64,000 bases of DNA from positions 1,426,001 to 1,490,000 of the forward strand of contig NZ_CP186480.1 of assembly GCF_049354825.1 (NCBI RefSeq), given 5' to 3'. This DNA is from Novosphingobium sp049354825 (GTDB lineage Bacteria; Pseudomonadota; Alphaproteobacteria; Sphingomonadales; Sphingomonadaceae). Both the position numbers and the translations under genes were made by a program. Of this stretch, positions 24,163-32,342 are shown piece by piece. Positions within the stretch are counted from its first letter, which is position 1. The number at the start of each line of letters is the position of its first letter. The notes beneath the pieces are model-generated. The model was not told the DNA's origin and did no database searches. It saw only the letters and a program-made list of their open reading frames with translations.

Positions 24163-25807
24163 GGTTTCCGGGATAATGCTGGATAGGTATCTTTTCAAGC
24201 GGAAAAGCTCGAGGCAATGGCAGTTGCGCGTCCCAGTGCCAAAGGACGTGGTGGCTGCCTTCGGGACCGACCAGTTCACCCGCTCAATGCGCGAAACCGA
24301 TCGCACCAAAGCTGCCGCCAAGGCTCTCCCAATCATTGCTGAACTAAACCAAAAATGGGCCGCGCTCCGAGCGAGTGAGGCTGCTCGGCTTCACGCTGCG
24401 ACGCCGACCGAGTCTGACCTGCTCGGTATCACTTGGGATGCTTTCAAGCGCTCGCAAGCGATAGCGGTCGCAAAGCGAGAGGCGGTGCGCAATGAGGGTC
24501 CTTCTGCATACAGTAAATATGTCGCGAAGCAGGAAAGCGCTCAAGGCGGCCTTGTTCGCGACATAGTCAGCGGTCGAACGGATCGTTGGGAGGACGCCGC
24601 AATTCGCATTCTCCAAGGCCGAGGTTTCGAAGTCGACCGGGATGATGAAACCTTCCGTCGGTTTACAAGAATGCTGGCTGAGGCGACCGTCTCAGCCATT
24701 GATGTTGAAAACCGACGTGATCGAGGCGAGCTTGCAGCGAGGCCAAACAGCGCAGTGCTCGATCGCGCGCAGGTAGTTGCTGAGGGAAACGACAGCGGAC
24801 ACGCAGAACTCCCCTTTACGCTGCTGGTGGAGCAGTTTCTCAAGCTATGGAATGCGGACAGGTCTGGAGAGAAGCAAACCAACACCGAGCAGCAGAAGCG
24901 GGCCACCTTCAGGTTGTTCGCTGGGTTCTGCGGAGACGTGCCGATCGGCCAAATTACCGTAAAGAATGCCGCCGAATTTCGGGACGCGGTTAAATTGCTG
25001 GACCCGAATTGGTGTCGATCCCCGTCAGCCCGCGGCGGAACATGGGAATCTCTATCGTCGAGCTACGGAAACCATCCGACCGGGCTCTCGGATAGCACGA
25101 TGAACCGCCACATGGCGACGTTGCAGAAGTTATGGGACTGGGCACGGAAGCGCGGCCACTGCTCTGGTGACAACCCCTTTGCTGGCTTCCACCGCAAGAT
25201 CAGGGACGGCCGAAATGCTCAGTCATACCGAGCTTGGGAAAATGTTGAGCTCGCATGCCTCTTCAACCCGCCACCCAAGCGCGTCGATTTAACGGAGGTA
25301 ATGCTCGTCGGACTGTTCACCGGCATGCGCCTGAATGAGATCGCCTCCCTGACGTGGAAGCAGCTTCGCTCGGAAGCCGGGGTCTACTACTTTCAGATTG
25401 ATGATTCGAAGACAGCGGCGGGTGTTCGGCAGGTTCCAGTGCATCGAGCGCTAGAGTGGCTGCTCAAGCGCGAACGCGGTAGGGCGGAGGATCGGGTCTG
25501 GTCGACGTTCAATTTAGAGGGTCCCGGCAAAAAACCCGGCGCCGATGCCAGTAGAGAGTTCTCTCGCTTCAAAGCCCAGCGAGGGTTCGGCGGCGATCGC
25601 CAAAAGACGTTCCATTCTTTTCGGAAAAACGTGACACGCATCATGGAGCGCGCAGGCGTTCCCGAAAACGAATGGGCGCAGGTATTTGGGCATGAGCGCG
25701 GCTTCACATATCGGGTCTACAATCCCGACGGGATCGCACTCGCGCGCAAGTCAGAGATAATCGAGCTAATCAGTTACCCGGGATTAAACCTTCCCATCCC
25801 GGCTTGA
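24152..25807 (+). CDS. Tyrosine-type site-specific integrase
   Basis: The 551-residue recombinase has an N-terminal DUF6538-like DNA-binding region (DRYLFKRKSSRQWQLRVPVPKDVV), a core-binding domain (about 230-370) and a C-terminal catalytic domain. The active-site residues are visible: Arg in GLFTGMRLNEIASLTW, Lys in DDSKTAAGVRQVPVH, His-x-x-Arg in FHSFRKNVTRIM, His in VFGHERGFTYRVYNP and the Tyr nucleophile in the same stretch. It is about 80 bp from the left tRNA repeat, the usual placement for the integrase of a tRNA-targeting element. The start may be ATG 24152 or the ATG at 24176 (MLDRYLF), which directly begins the conserved region. Confidence 0.93.
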   Translation: MLQSVSGIMLDRYLFKRKSSRQWQLRVPVPKDVVAAFGTDQFTRSMRETDRTKAAAKALPIIAELNQKWAALRASEAARLHAATPTESDLLGITWDAFKRSQAIAVAKREAVRNEGPSAYSKYVAKQESAQGGLVRDIVSGRTDRWEDAAIRILQGRGFEVDRDDETFRRFTRMLAEATVSAIDVENRRDRGELAARPNSAVLDRAQVVAEGNDSGHAELPFTLLVEQFLKLWNADRSGEKQTNTEQQKRATFRLFAGFCGDVPIGQITVKNAAEFRDAVKLLDPNWCRSPSARGGTWESLSSSYGNHPTGLSDSTMNRHMATLQKLWDWARKRGHCSGDNPFAGFHRKIRDGRNAQSYRAWENVELACLFNPPPKRVDLTEVMLVGLFTGMRLNEIASLTWKQLRSEAGVYYFQIDDSKTAAGVRQVPVHRALEWLLKRERGRAEDRVWSTFNLEGPGKKPGADASREFSRFKAQRGFGGDRQKTFHSFRKNVTRIMERAGVPENEWAQVFGHERGFTYRVYNPDGIALARKSEIIELISYPGLNLPIPA

Positions 25808-26264
25808 GACACGAGGGAGCTGGGCTGCTGAGTTTGTGCAAGCCGAATTAGCGTGAACGGTTGCATGGCATCACAAACGCGCCTTTTGCTCGCGGGTTCG
25901 ATGATGTTGGTGCAAGGCTTCGGGTATTCTCAACGCGCCCGAATTGGCAGCATCGAGTTGGAGTAAGCAGAGTCTTGCTAGGACTTCGACGCTTTGGCCA
26001 GGAAGGCGAAACTAGTTGGCCCACACAACAGACCGCGTCCCTTAACATTGACGGGTTTGGGTGGTTTCACCCTACCTAGGTGTAGGGCAAAAACGATTTG
26101 ATCAGCGTTTGTCTTCCTCGACTGCCGTATTGGGGGGGCAAAAAAAAGCGCGAAAACACTCGACAAAACCCTAACTAACCACAATTAACACCGACCCTAC
26201 CACAGGCATCGAGACTGCTGGACCGCTGTGTCTCACCCTAGTGTTGGCTACACGCCGCCGAATT
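25808..26264. other. 457-bp stretch with no supported gene
   Basis: Between the integrase and the minus-strand hypothetical gene no open frame looks coding. It holds a perfect CCCTAC-CTAGGT-GTAGGG hairpin at 26070-26087 without a T tract on either strand. G7 and A8 runs lie at about 26131-26147. Confidence 0.4.
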
Positions 26265-26765
26265 TCACGCCGGGCCGAGAATGGCCTTAGCGGCATCGAC
26301 GAAGCCAGACGATGTGTCCCTCCCTGTCAGCCGCTTCCAGAACCCTACGCGCGGTGGGTTCAGTCGATCGTTCATCGCAAGAGCGGCGAGACAGCACTCT
26401 TTTGCGAAACGAGAATCCTTTAACATCTTGGCCGTCAGCTCAATGTCTCGTTGCATCTCGTCAGGCGTAAGTTGCCCGGCCAACCCCGGTTCTCGCACCA
26501 GCATGTCGTCGCCGATGCCAGGCTGGAACCGGCCAAGCGCTCCAGCAAGGAAACAAAAGGCTTCTGCTTCTGCTCTGTCGGGACAATTGGCGATGGTGTT
26601 AAGCACCGCGTAGAGAATGGTCGCTTTCGGGAATGGCAGCTTAGTTTCATCGCGGAACGCCACGCCGTCCATACTGCCGACCATACCAGCAAAATACTTG
26701 GCGATCAGGGGCTCGGCTTGTCGATGCCGCTCCTGCCTCTCGTTTTCGGTTTCAGTGCTGGCCAA
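26265..26765 (-). CDS. Hypothetical protein of the mobile element
   Basis: The 166-residue protein is soluble and mostly helical. It opens STETENERQERHRQAEPLIA, has a middle KATILYAVLNTIANCPDRAEAEAFCFLAGALGRF and ends DTSSGFVDAAKAILGPA. I do not recognise the family. The TTG at 26765 is supported as start by an AGGAGG site 5-6 nt upstream; no ATG lies close by. It is transcribed towards the integrase, opposite to the element's other large genes apart from the HxH-motif gene at the far end. Confidence 0.65.
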   Translation of the reverse strand: MASTETENERQERHRQAEPLIAKYFAGMVGSMDGVAFRDETKLPFPKATILYAVLNTIANCPDRAEAEAFCFLAGALGRFQPGIGDDMLVREPGLAGQLTPDEMQRDIELTAKMLKDSRFAKECCLAALAMNDRLNPPRVGFWKRLTGRDTSSGFVDAAKAILGPA

Positions 26766-26774
26766 TATCGCCTC

Positions 26775-27008
26775 CTACTTCTTCGAGTAACCAACACTAG
26801 GCGCGCGTTTAGCCAACCACCTTATCGAGTCGACCTTCAGGATCACCGCGGGCACCTGGGCGTGATGTTTGCCGGTGCTCCGTTCGACCTGCAACCCTCG
26901 GTCCATTGCGTTCTCCAAGGATGAATTAGCGCCCTCGCGTTCAAGACGCTTTAGCCTGTGGATGGCTGCAATCCGGCGGCACCGGCTAATCGGCACCATC
27001 CGGGTCAT
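26775..27008 (-). CDS. Possible small basic protein upstream of the hypothetical gene
   Basis: This 77-codon frame is rich in Arg and Lys (SRCRRIAAIHRLKRLEREGANSS). Its stop lies 9 bp before the TTG of the next gene, and that gene's ribosome site overlaps its last codons, as in a coupled operon. No convincing ribosome site precedes its own ATG and no family is recognised. If it is not a gene, 26766-27274 is a 509-bp gap whose only visible content is the resolvase control region. Confidence 0.25.
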   Translation of the reverse strand: MTRMVPISRCRRIAAIHRLKRLEREGANSSLENAMDRGLQVERSTGKHHAQVPAVILKVDSIRWLAKRAPSVGYSKK

Positions 27009-27196
27009 AGCTTGCCCGGCGTGCTAGGACTTCTTCTTGACCGGGACGAAGTTGGGTGCGGAGCTGCACGCAACGACCATCTTGCATCGAACTGGCTTAC
27101 CAATGTGAGTAAGCTCTTTTTTGGTAAGCTGACCGTTGAGGTGGAGGCTGTGCGGCGCTGTATCGAAAATGGTCGAATGCGATGCAGCGGCAGTTC

Positions 27197-27262
27197 GTGT
27201 ATCGGAATATCGCTTGACCCGTATTGCGATACACCCAAGGTATCGATGCACCTATTCGATAC
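27197..27262. promoter_or_regulatory. Two palindromic GTATCG sites upstream of the resolvase (res/operator candidate)
   Basis: GTGTATCG (27197-27204) and CGATACAC (27227-27234) form a perfect 8-bp inverted repeat with a 22-bp spacer. GTATCGA (27240-27246) and TCGATAC (27256-27262) form a second with a 9-bp spacer, ending 2 bp before the AGGAG ribosome site. Serine resolvases usually bind such sites next to their own gene, for recombination and for autorepression. Confidence 0.6.
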
Positions 27263-27274
27263 AGGAGACGAGCA

Positions 27275-27850
27275 ATGTCTCGCGTCTTTGCATACTGCCG
27301 CGTTTCGACCGCCGAGCAAACCACCGACAACCAAGTGCGAGAGATCGCGTCTGCGGGCTTCCTAGTGGAAACCAGCCGGGTCATTTCTGAAACCATATCC
27401 GGCTCTATCGCGGCAATGGAGCGCAAGGGCTTCGCTCGACTCGTGGACAGGTTGGAGAGCGGAGACGTGCTGATAGTCACGAAGCTCGATCGCTTAGGGC
27501 GCAACGCCATGGACGTCAGGGCGACCGTTGAGAAACTCACTCGTGAGGGAGTCCGAGTGCATTGCCTTGCGCTTGGGGGCGTTGACCTGACCAGCGCGGC
27601 GGGGAAGATGACGATGGGTATCATCGGGGCCGTGGCGGAGTTCGAACGTGACCTACTGATCGAGCGCACTCAAGCTGGGCTGTTACGAGCTAAGGCACAG
27701 GGAAAGGTGCTCGGACGTCCATCGTCACTGTCGCCGGAACAGCTGGCTACGGTGCGTGCCAGAAGAGCTGAGGGCGTCTCACTCGGGATGCTCGCAAAGC
27801 AGTATGGCGTCAGCCGTGCTGCAATCCAGCGGGCGGCAAAACGCGACTGA
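27275..27850 (+). CDS. Serine recombinase (resolvase/invertase family)
   Basis: The 191-residue protein has a resolvase catalytic domain with the nucleophile serine in YCRVSTAEQTTDNQ, the active-site motif VTKLDRLGRNAMDV and the helix-E region AAGKMTMGIIGAVAEFERDLLIERTQAGL. A C-terminal helix-turn-helix follows (LSPEQLATVRARRAEGVSLGMLAKQYGVSRAAIQRA). The ATG at 27275 follows an AGGAG site. Palindromic sites lie directly upstream. In a small element it could resolve multimers or invert a segment; no transposon ends or inverted segment were seen around it, so its substrate is unclear. Confidence 0.93.
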   Translation: MSRVFAYCRVSTAEQTTDNQVREIASAGFLVETSRVISETISGSIAAMERKGFARLVDRLESGDVLIVTKLDRLGRNAMDVRATVEKLTREGVRVHCLALGGVDLTSAAGKMTMGIIGAVAEFERDLLIERTQAGLLRAKAQGKVLGRPSSLSPEQLATVRARRAEGVSLGMLAKQYGVSRAAIQRAAKRD

Positions 27851-27982
27851 TACTTCTTGTCTCAGCGAACTGCCTCGCTGGGGCATACCGTGTGAGACAG
27901 CATTGGGTGTGGGTGGCGAAAGGTTGGCGTATCGACACACTCAAACCTCGATGTAAGATGAGACCATCGGGGGTCTGCAATC

Positions 27983-30900
27983 GTGTCCTTTCAAGAACTC
28001 GCTGAAGAATATGCCACAGCCGTGCGGATCGCCGCGAGAGCTTCGGTTGACGCCGAAGAGGAAGCACAGCTTACAACTCCGGTCAGCGTCTTGTTGTCCG
28101 GAGTGGCAGCTGAAGCAGGTCTGGGAAATCTAAGGTTTGTGCGAGAAACTCGGCTCGAACAGACCCGACCCGACTTCGCCGCAGTCCTATCCAATGGGCC
28201 TAGAACTCAACAAAAGGGTTTCGTAGAACTCAAGGCGCCATCGGTGTCGGTCGACACGGCAACGTGGACAGGTCGGAACGCGCGTCAATGGGAACGGATG
28301 CGTGTTGACGCTGAGATACTGATCGTCTGCAACGGTGTATCAGCACAACTCTATCGTGATGGGCAGCCGTCGGGTGACCTAGCTCACTTACCCTATAGCT
28401 CGCCGGGTTCATGGGAGCCTGCTTCACTAGTAGCGCTCCTGCGCAGGTTCATTGATATGACGCCCACGCCAGTCGTGGACGTAGCCTCGCTCTCGCGGCG
28501 GCTTGCGGTCCGCACTGCTGACCTGCGAGACCGACTACTTTGGCTGCTTCAACAACAGGACGAAGCTGGGCGGCTTGCTCAGGGGAGTCTGCGAGCGTGG
28601 CGCCGCCATGTTTATGCTCATGCGAGCGAGCGGGATTTCGCAGACGGGATCTCACAGGTCATCGCGTATGGGATGACCCTCGCCGCACTTTCCGCGGATC
28701 ACGTAGACCATGATGACGACGGATTAATAACGGTTGCCGAGGCACGTGCTGCTATCCGCGTTTCAAGCCCGGTCTTAGCGGCGGCATTTGCGCCTCTCAT
28801 CGATCGACCCGTGCTCGCCGACGCAGTTCAAGTGGAGCTCGGTGCTCTAGAGACTCTTATAAGCGCGGTCGATGCGCAGCGGGTGAACCGTAGCGCTGAT
28901 CGGCGTGGCGATCCTTGGCTCTATTTCTACGAAGATTTCCTGACCGTCTATGACCCTGAGGAGCGTCGACAGGCGGGGGTGTATTTCACTCCGATTGACG
29001 TCGTCCGCGCAATGACGCGGATGACAGATCAGATTCTTGTTGAACGCTTCGGCAGACGCCTTGGCTTCGCCGATCCTCAAGTGGTGACCCTCGACCCAGC
29101 GACTGGAACTGGGACGTTCCCATTGGCAGTCATCGAGAGCGCTGTCAGGCGAGCTGTCCAAGCAAGGGGACCAGCCGGTGAGCCTCAAGCTGCAGCCAAT
29201 CTGAGCCGCAATCTTCACGCATTTGAACTGCTACCAGGTCCATACTCGGTCGCTCATCTACGTATCACCCAAAGGCTGCGAGCGCTGTCGAGCGGTGAGA
29301 TAGGTGCGGCCCGTGTTGTCTTAACAGATACTCTTGAGTCACCGCTGGGCGGATCCGACCAACACGAGTTTTTTGGCGACGCTGAGACGCTGGCACAGGA
29401 GCAAGAGCGCGCGCGTCAAGTCAAGTTGGACCAGCATGTGACCGTCGTTATCGGTAATCCCCCATATCGGCGAGTAGAACGGCAGTCCGAGGGACGAGGC
29501 ACGGGCGGATGGGTGGTTGACGGTCGCGTGCCGGGGCGCACCGATGAGCGGAGCCTCTTTGCTGACATCTACGACGTTGCAAATGCCAACACGATCTTCA
29601 GTCACATCGCCAACCTCTACAACCTCTACGTCTATTTTTGGCGATGGGCGCTGTGGAAGGCGTTCGAAGCTCATGGCGACGGCCCAGGAGTAGTCGCCTT
29701 CATAACGGGCTCAAGTTGGTTGACTGGGCCAGGATTTATCGGGTTGCGTCAACTGGTGCGCGAGCTTTGTGATGAGGCTTGGGTTCTCGATCTGGGCGGG
29801 GATAATCGGGGCGCCCACCCTGAAGAGAATGTGTTCGCAATCGAAACCCCTGTGGCTGTGGTCATATTGGTTCGCGACGGTGCGACCGACCGGAGCAGGC
29901 CGGCACAGATTCATTACCGGCGTATCCGGGGCACTACGGAACAAAAGCTCACAGCGATGCGTGAGTTAGCGGACTCTGAGTCTCCCTTGACTGGCGAATG
30001 GATCGAGCCAGCAACTGATTGGTTTGCGCCATTTGTTCCTTCTACTGGCGATGCGCAGTGGGCGGCGTTGCCATTGCTGTCAGACATCTTTCCTTGGCAG
30101 CAACCGGGGTGCAAGTTCGGCCGCACATGGCCGATTGCTCCTACGATTGAGATGCTAGAGGCGAGGTGGCGCTCATTCGCCGCGGCGCCCATCTCGGACA
30201 AGCCCGACCTCTTCTTCACGGCCAGTTCTGGCCGAAACATCCACACCTCAGTTGGTCGGTTAGGTCGCCTCGCCGATACAGATGCTGAAACGGAGCATCA
30301 GCCAATCTCCCGCTACGGTTATCGTAGCTTCGATCGGCAGTGGGCGTTTCAAGACCCGCGGTTGACCAACCTCGAACGGCCATCTCTCTGGCAGAGTGTA
30401 TCAAACCAACAAATCTTCATGTGCTCGTTACTCACGGGCCGCATTTCGTCCGGACCGGCACTGACAGTGTCCGCACACGTCCCAGACCTTCACTTCTATC
30501 GTGGAAGCTATGGGGGCAAGGACGTGATCCCGCTATATCGCGACGCCTCCGCGAGAGTTCCAAATATCACAGCAGGGTTTCTAGACGCGCTCGCCACAGA
30601 GATAGGCATTCCGTCCCCGTCTCCTGAAGATATGGCATCGTATGCTTACGCGATCCTGAGTTCGCTGGCTTACCAAGAGCGGTTTGCCGGGGCACTTGAG
30701 ACGCCCGGACTCAGGCTGCCAATCACGACAGACGCCGACCTTTGGCAGGAGGCAGTTGATCTCGGAGGCCAGCTACTTTGGCTCCATACCTACGCCGAGC
30801 GCTTCCAAGACCCGTCTCGCAATCAGGGCACTCATGTTCCCCAAGTGGAAGGTGTTGAGTGGGCACAACCAGTTACGACTATTCCGGCTGACCCAACTGC

Positions 30901-31294
30901 AATCGTCTATGACCCAGACGCACAAGAGTTGCGGGTCGGCGACGGGTTGATTTCTGGCGTCCGGTCGGACGTCTGGGATTTCAGCGTTACAGGAATGCAA
31001 GTTATCCAGAAATGGTTGGGTTACCGGACTTCTGCTCCCCCAGGGCGAGCTTCAACCTCCAGCAGCGCATTAGACCGCATGCGACCAAGCGATTGGCCGG
31101 ATGAATGGAATGATGAGCTACTCGATTTGGTTCGGGTGCTTACGAGAACCCTCGACCTGCAACCGCTCGCGAGCGACCTTCTAACTCGCATATGTGATGG
31201 TCCGCTGGTTGACTCCGAGAGCTTGCCCACTCCCAGCGATCGAGAACGTAAACCGCCAGCAACGGAGCACGCACCCACGTTCGACTTCGGATGA
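27983..31294 (+). CDS. Single-polypeptide restriction-modification enzyme (type IIG-like, ISP-type specificity domain)
   Basis: The 1103-residue protein has three recognisable parts. At the N-terminus a PD-ExK nuclease core is suggested by RPDFAAV (D64) and GFVELKAP (E82, K84). A long helical linker follows, then an N6-adenine methyltransferase with SAM motif LDPATGTGTFPL (about 370-382) and catalytic NPPY at 492-495. The C-terminal third is a target-recognition region, ending with a block (about 960-1060; DGLISGVRSDVWDFSVTGMQVIQKWLGYR) that resembles the type ISP specificity domain. Type ISP enzymes also carry a helicase between nuclease and methylase; none is present here, so a type IIG mode is inferred. 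The start is GTG 27983. It probably defends the element or its host against phage. Confidence 0.85.
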   Translation: MSFQELAEEYATAVRIAARASVDAEEEAQLTTPVSVLLSGVAAEAGLGNLRFVRETRLEQTRPDFAAVLSNGPRTQQKGFVELKAPSVSVDTATWTGRNARQWERMRVDAEILIVCNGVSAQLYRDGQPSGDLAHLPYSSPGSWEPASLVALLRRFIDMTPTPVVDVASLSRRLAVRTADLRDRLLWLLQQQDEAGRLAQGSLRAWRRHVYAHASERDFADGISQVIAYGMTLAALSADHVDHDDDGLITVAEARAAIRVSSPVLAAAFAPLIDRPVLADAVQVELGALETLISAVDAQRVNRSADRRGDPWLYFYEDFLTVYDPEERRQAGVYFTPIDVVRAMTRMTDQILVERFGRRLGFADPQVVTLDPATGTGTFPLAVIESAVRRAVQARGPAGEPQAAANLSRNLHAFELLPGPYSVAHLRITQRLRALSSGEIGAARVVLTDTLESPLGGSDQHEFFGDAETLAQEQERARQVKLDQHVTVVIGNPPYRRVERQSEGRGTGGWVVDGRVPGRTDERSLFADIYDVANANTIFSHIANLYNLYVYFWRWALWKAFEAHGDGPGVVAFITGSSWLTGPGFIGLRQLVRELCDEAWVLDLGGDNRGAHPEENVFAIETPVAVVILVRDGATDRSRPAQIHYRRIRGTTEQKLTAMRELADSESPLTGEWIEPATDWFAPFVPSTGDAQWAALPLLSDIFPWQQPGCKFGRTWPIAPTIEMLEARWRSFAAAPISDKPDLFFTASSGRNIHTSVGRLGRLADTDAETEHQPISRYGYRSFDRQWAFQDPRLTNLERPSLWQSVSNQQIFMCSLLTGRISSGPALTVSAHVPDLHFYRGSYGGKDVIPLYRDASARVPNITAGFLDALATEIGIPSPSPEDMASYAYAILSSLAYQERFAGALETPGLRLPITTDADLWQEAVDLGGQLLWLHTYAERFQDPSRNQGTHVPQVEGVEWAQPVTTIPADPTAIVYDPDAQELRVGDGLISGVRSDVWDFSVTGMQVIQKWLGYRTSAPPGRASTSSSALDRMRPSDWPDEWNDELLDLVRVLTRTLDLQPLASDLLTRICDGPLVDSESLPTPSDRERKPPATEHAPTFDFG

Positions 31295-31317
31295 TCCACC
31301 GGGGGTATATCGCGCGC

Positions 31318-32202
31318 CTACGACGCCCACTGGTCCATCGCTGCCTCACCTGATCGAACTAGCTCCCAAAGGCGGCGAGCCTCTGTTCGCAGTGCTTGTG
31401 ATGTTGCGAGACGGTTGTCCGGCAGCGCAGATGTTGGCGCATCGGCATTCTTGAACGCATAACTGATCGCTTCATGATTGAAGAGCGGGTTGTAGGACTC
31501 TCGCGTCCAGACGTTGGGTCGCTGATCGATGCCGTTGAACACGTTAGCACGTCTCGTATGACCGGACGCTCGCCGGAGCACCTTTCGCAAATGCTTCCGA
31601 CCAGCCGCGATTTCCGCTGTAAGCAAGTCTGTCTTATCTCGCAGGCGCTCGAAGGGTTTACGCGATCTACCGTCCGTAATGCTGTCGAGTGAGACGCGAG
31701 GCACCTCGATCATGCCATGTGCGTGTGGCCTGACTTGGTTTTCCCCGCTGGCATCCAAATCCTCCATAACGAACAGATACCAAGGGGTTTGAGGGAACTC
31801 ACTTAGGCTGCGCGTAAGACGGTCGCGAAGGTAGACCTTCAAGTCTGCCCCTTGGGATTCCAGATGCAATCGTAACTCATCATGCAGTCGGAGCCGCAGC
31901 TGAAGGTGTGGACGCTCCGCTAAAGCCAGACCTGCCAACTGAGCCTTCATCCATGGAGACAGGGACCTCCATTGAGGCAGCTTTCGATTGTTCTTGGTTA
32001 GAAGAGGTAATCCGCCTCTCCTGTAACGTATATATAGGAGACTACCCGATAATAGGGGGCGCCGGCGGTTGCGCGGGATCATCCCAGCGCGGTAGGTATC
32101 CATCAGTTTTCGCAGAACTTTTTCCTCGCGCTCGATCTGGGGATCGCGAAGAACCAGTTCCAAAGTCGCGTCGACTTTTTGTCGTCTCACTCGAAGAATC
32201 AC
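31318..32202 (-). CDS. HxH-motif protein resembling HUH replication initiators, unknown
   Basis: The 294-residue basic protein has no confident family match. It contains TPWYLFVMEDLDASGENQVRPHAHGMIEVPR, with an H160-A-H162 pair between two hydrophobic strands, and SYAFKN at about 247-252 downstream. That order (HUH pair, then Y-x-x-K on a helix) is the layout of rolling-circle Rep and relaxase-type HUH endonucleases. Function is inference from these motifs. Start choice is uncertain: GTG 32202 gives the longest frame but lacks a clear ribosome site; a downstream Met at residue 34 is possible. It lies at the tRNA end of the element, transcribed inwards. Confidence 0.55.
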   Translation of the reverse strand: MILRVRRQKVDATLELVLRDPQIEREEKVLRKLMDTYRAGMIPRNRRRPLLSGSLLYIRYRRGGLPLLTKNNRKLPQWRSLSPWMKAQLAGLALAERPHLQLRLRLHDELRLHLESQGADLKVYLRDRLTRSLSEFPQTPWYLFVMEDLDASGENQVRPHAHGMIEVPRVSLDSITDGRSRKPFERLRDKTDLLTAEIAAGRKHLRKVLRRASGHTRRANVFNGIDQRPNVWTRESYNPLFNHEAISYAFKNADAPTSALPDNRLATSQALRTEARRLWELVRSGEAAMDQWAS

Positions 32203-32243
32203 TCTCGGAGGATTGGGGGAGGCACGGCAGCGAGCGACAGGGT

Positions 32244-32277
32244 TGCTACATCAAGTGCTACAATCCGCTGCTACATC
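32244..32277 (+). repeat. Three direct TGCTACA motifs inside the right end
   Basis: TGCTACATC at 32244, TGCTACAATC at 32256 and TGCTACATC at 32269 are in the same orientation with steps of 12 and 13 bp. They mirror the array at 24128-24162 and lie 41 bp from the right repeat. They overlap no confident gene. Confidence 0.65.
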
Positions 32278-32317
32278 GCACTTCCAAAACCCGCAGAAAA
32301 CCGCAGTTTTTGGAGAT

Positions 32318-32342
32318 TGGCTGGGGCGGCAGGATTCGAACC
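32318..32342. repeat. attR-like repeat within tRNA-Gln
   Basis: The 3' end of the intact tRNA-Gln, including the encoded CCA, matches 24049-24073 in 24 of 25 positions. The tRNA remains complete, as expected when an element restores the 3' end on insertion. Confidence 0.85.

Larger units (their letters stand above)
24049..32342. mobile_element. Integrative element at tRNA-Gln carrying a one-polypeptide RM enzyme
   Basis: An element of about 8.3 kb is bounded by an imperfect direct repeat of the tRNA-Gln 3' end (24049-24073 and 32318-32342). It carries a tyrosine integrase next to the left end, a hypothetical protein, a serine resolvase, a nuclease-methylase-specificity protein and an HxH-motif protein. 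Codon use and base composition are visibly less GC-rich than flanking DNA. Triplicate TGCTACA-type motifs lie just inside both ends. No conjugation, capsid or packaging gene is visible, so it resembles a small mobilisable or satellite-type island. Confidence 0.85.

Noticed and set aside
25861..26079. 72-codon plus-strand frame after the integrase
   Set aside because: No ribosome site, no recognisable motif and overlapping frames of similar quality.
27983..31294. BREX PglX or a complete type ISP enzyme
   Set aside because: No other BREX genes are present, the N-terminus has nuclease-like residues, and no helicase motifs were found.
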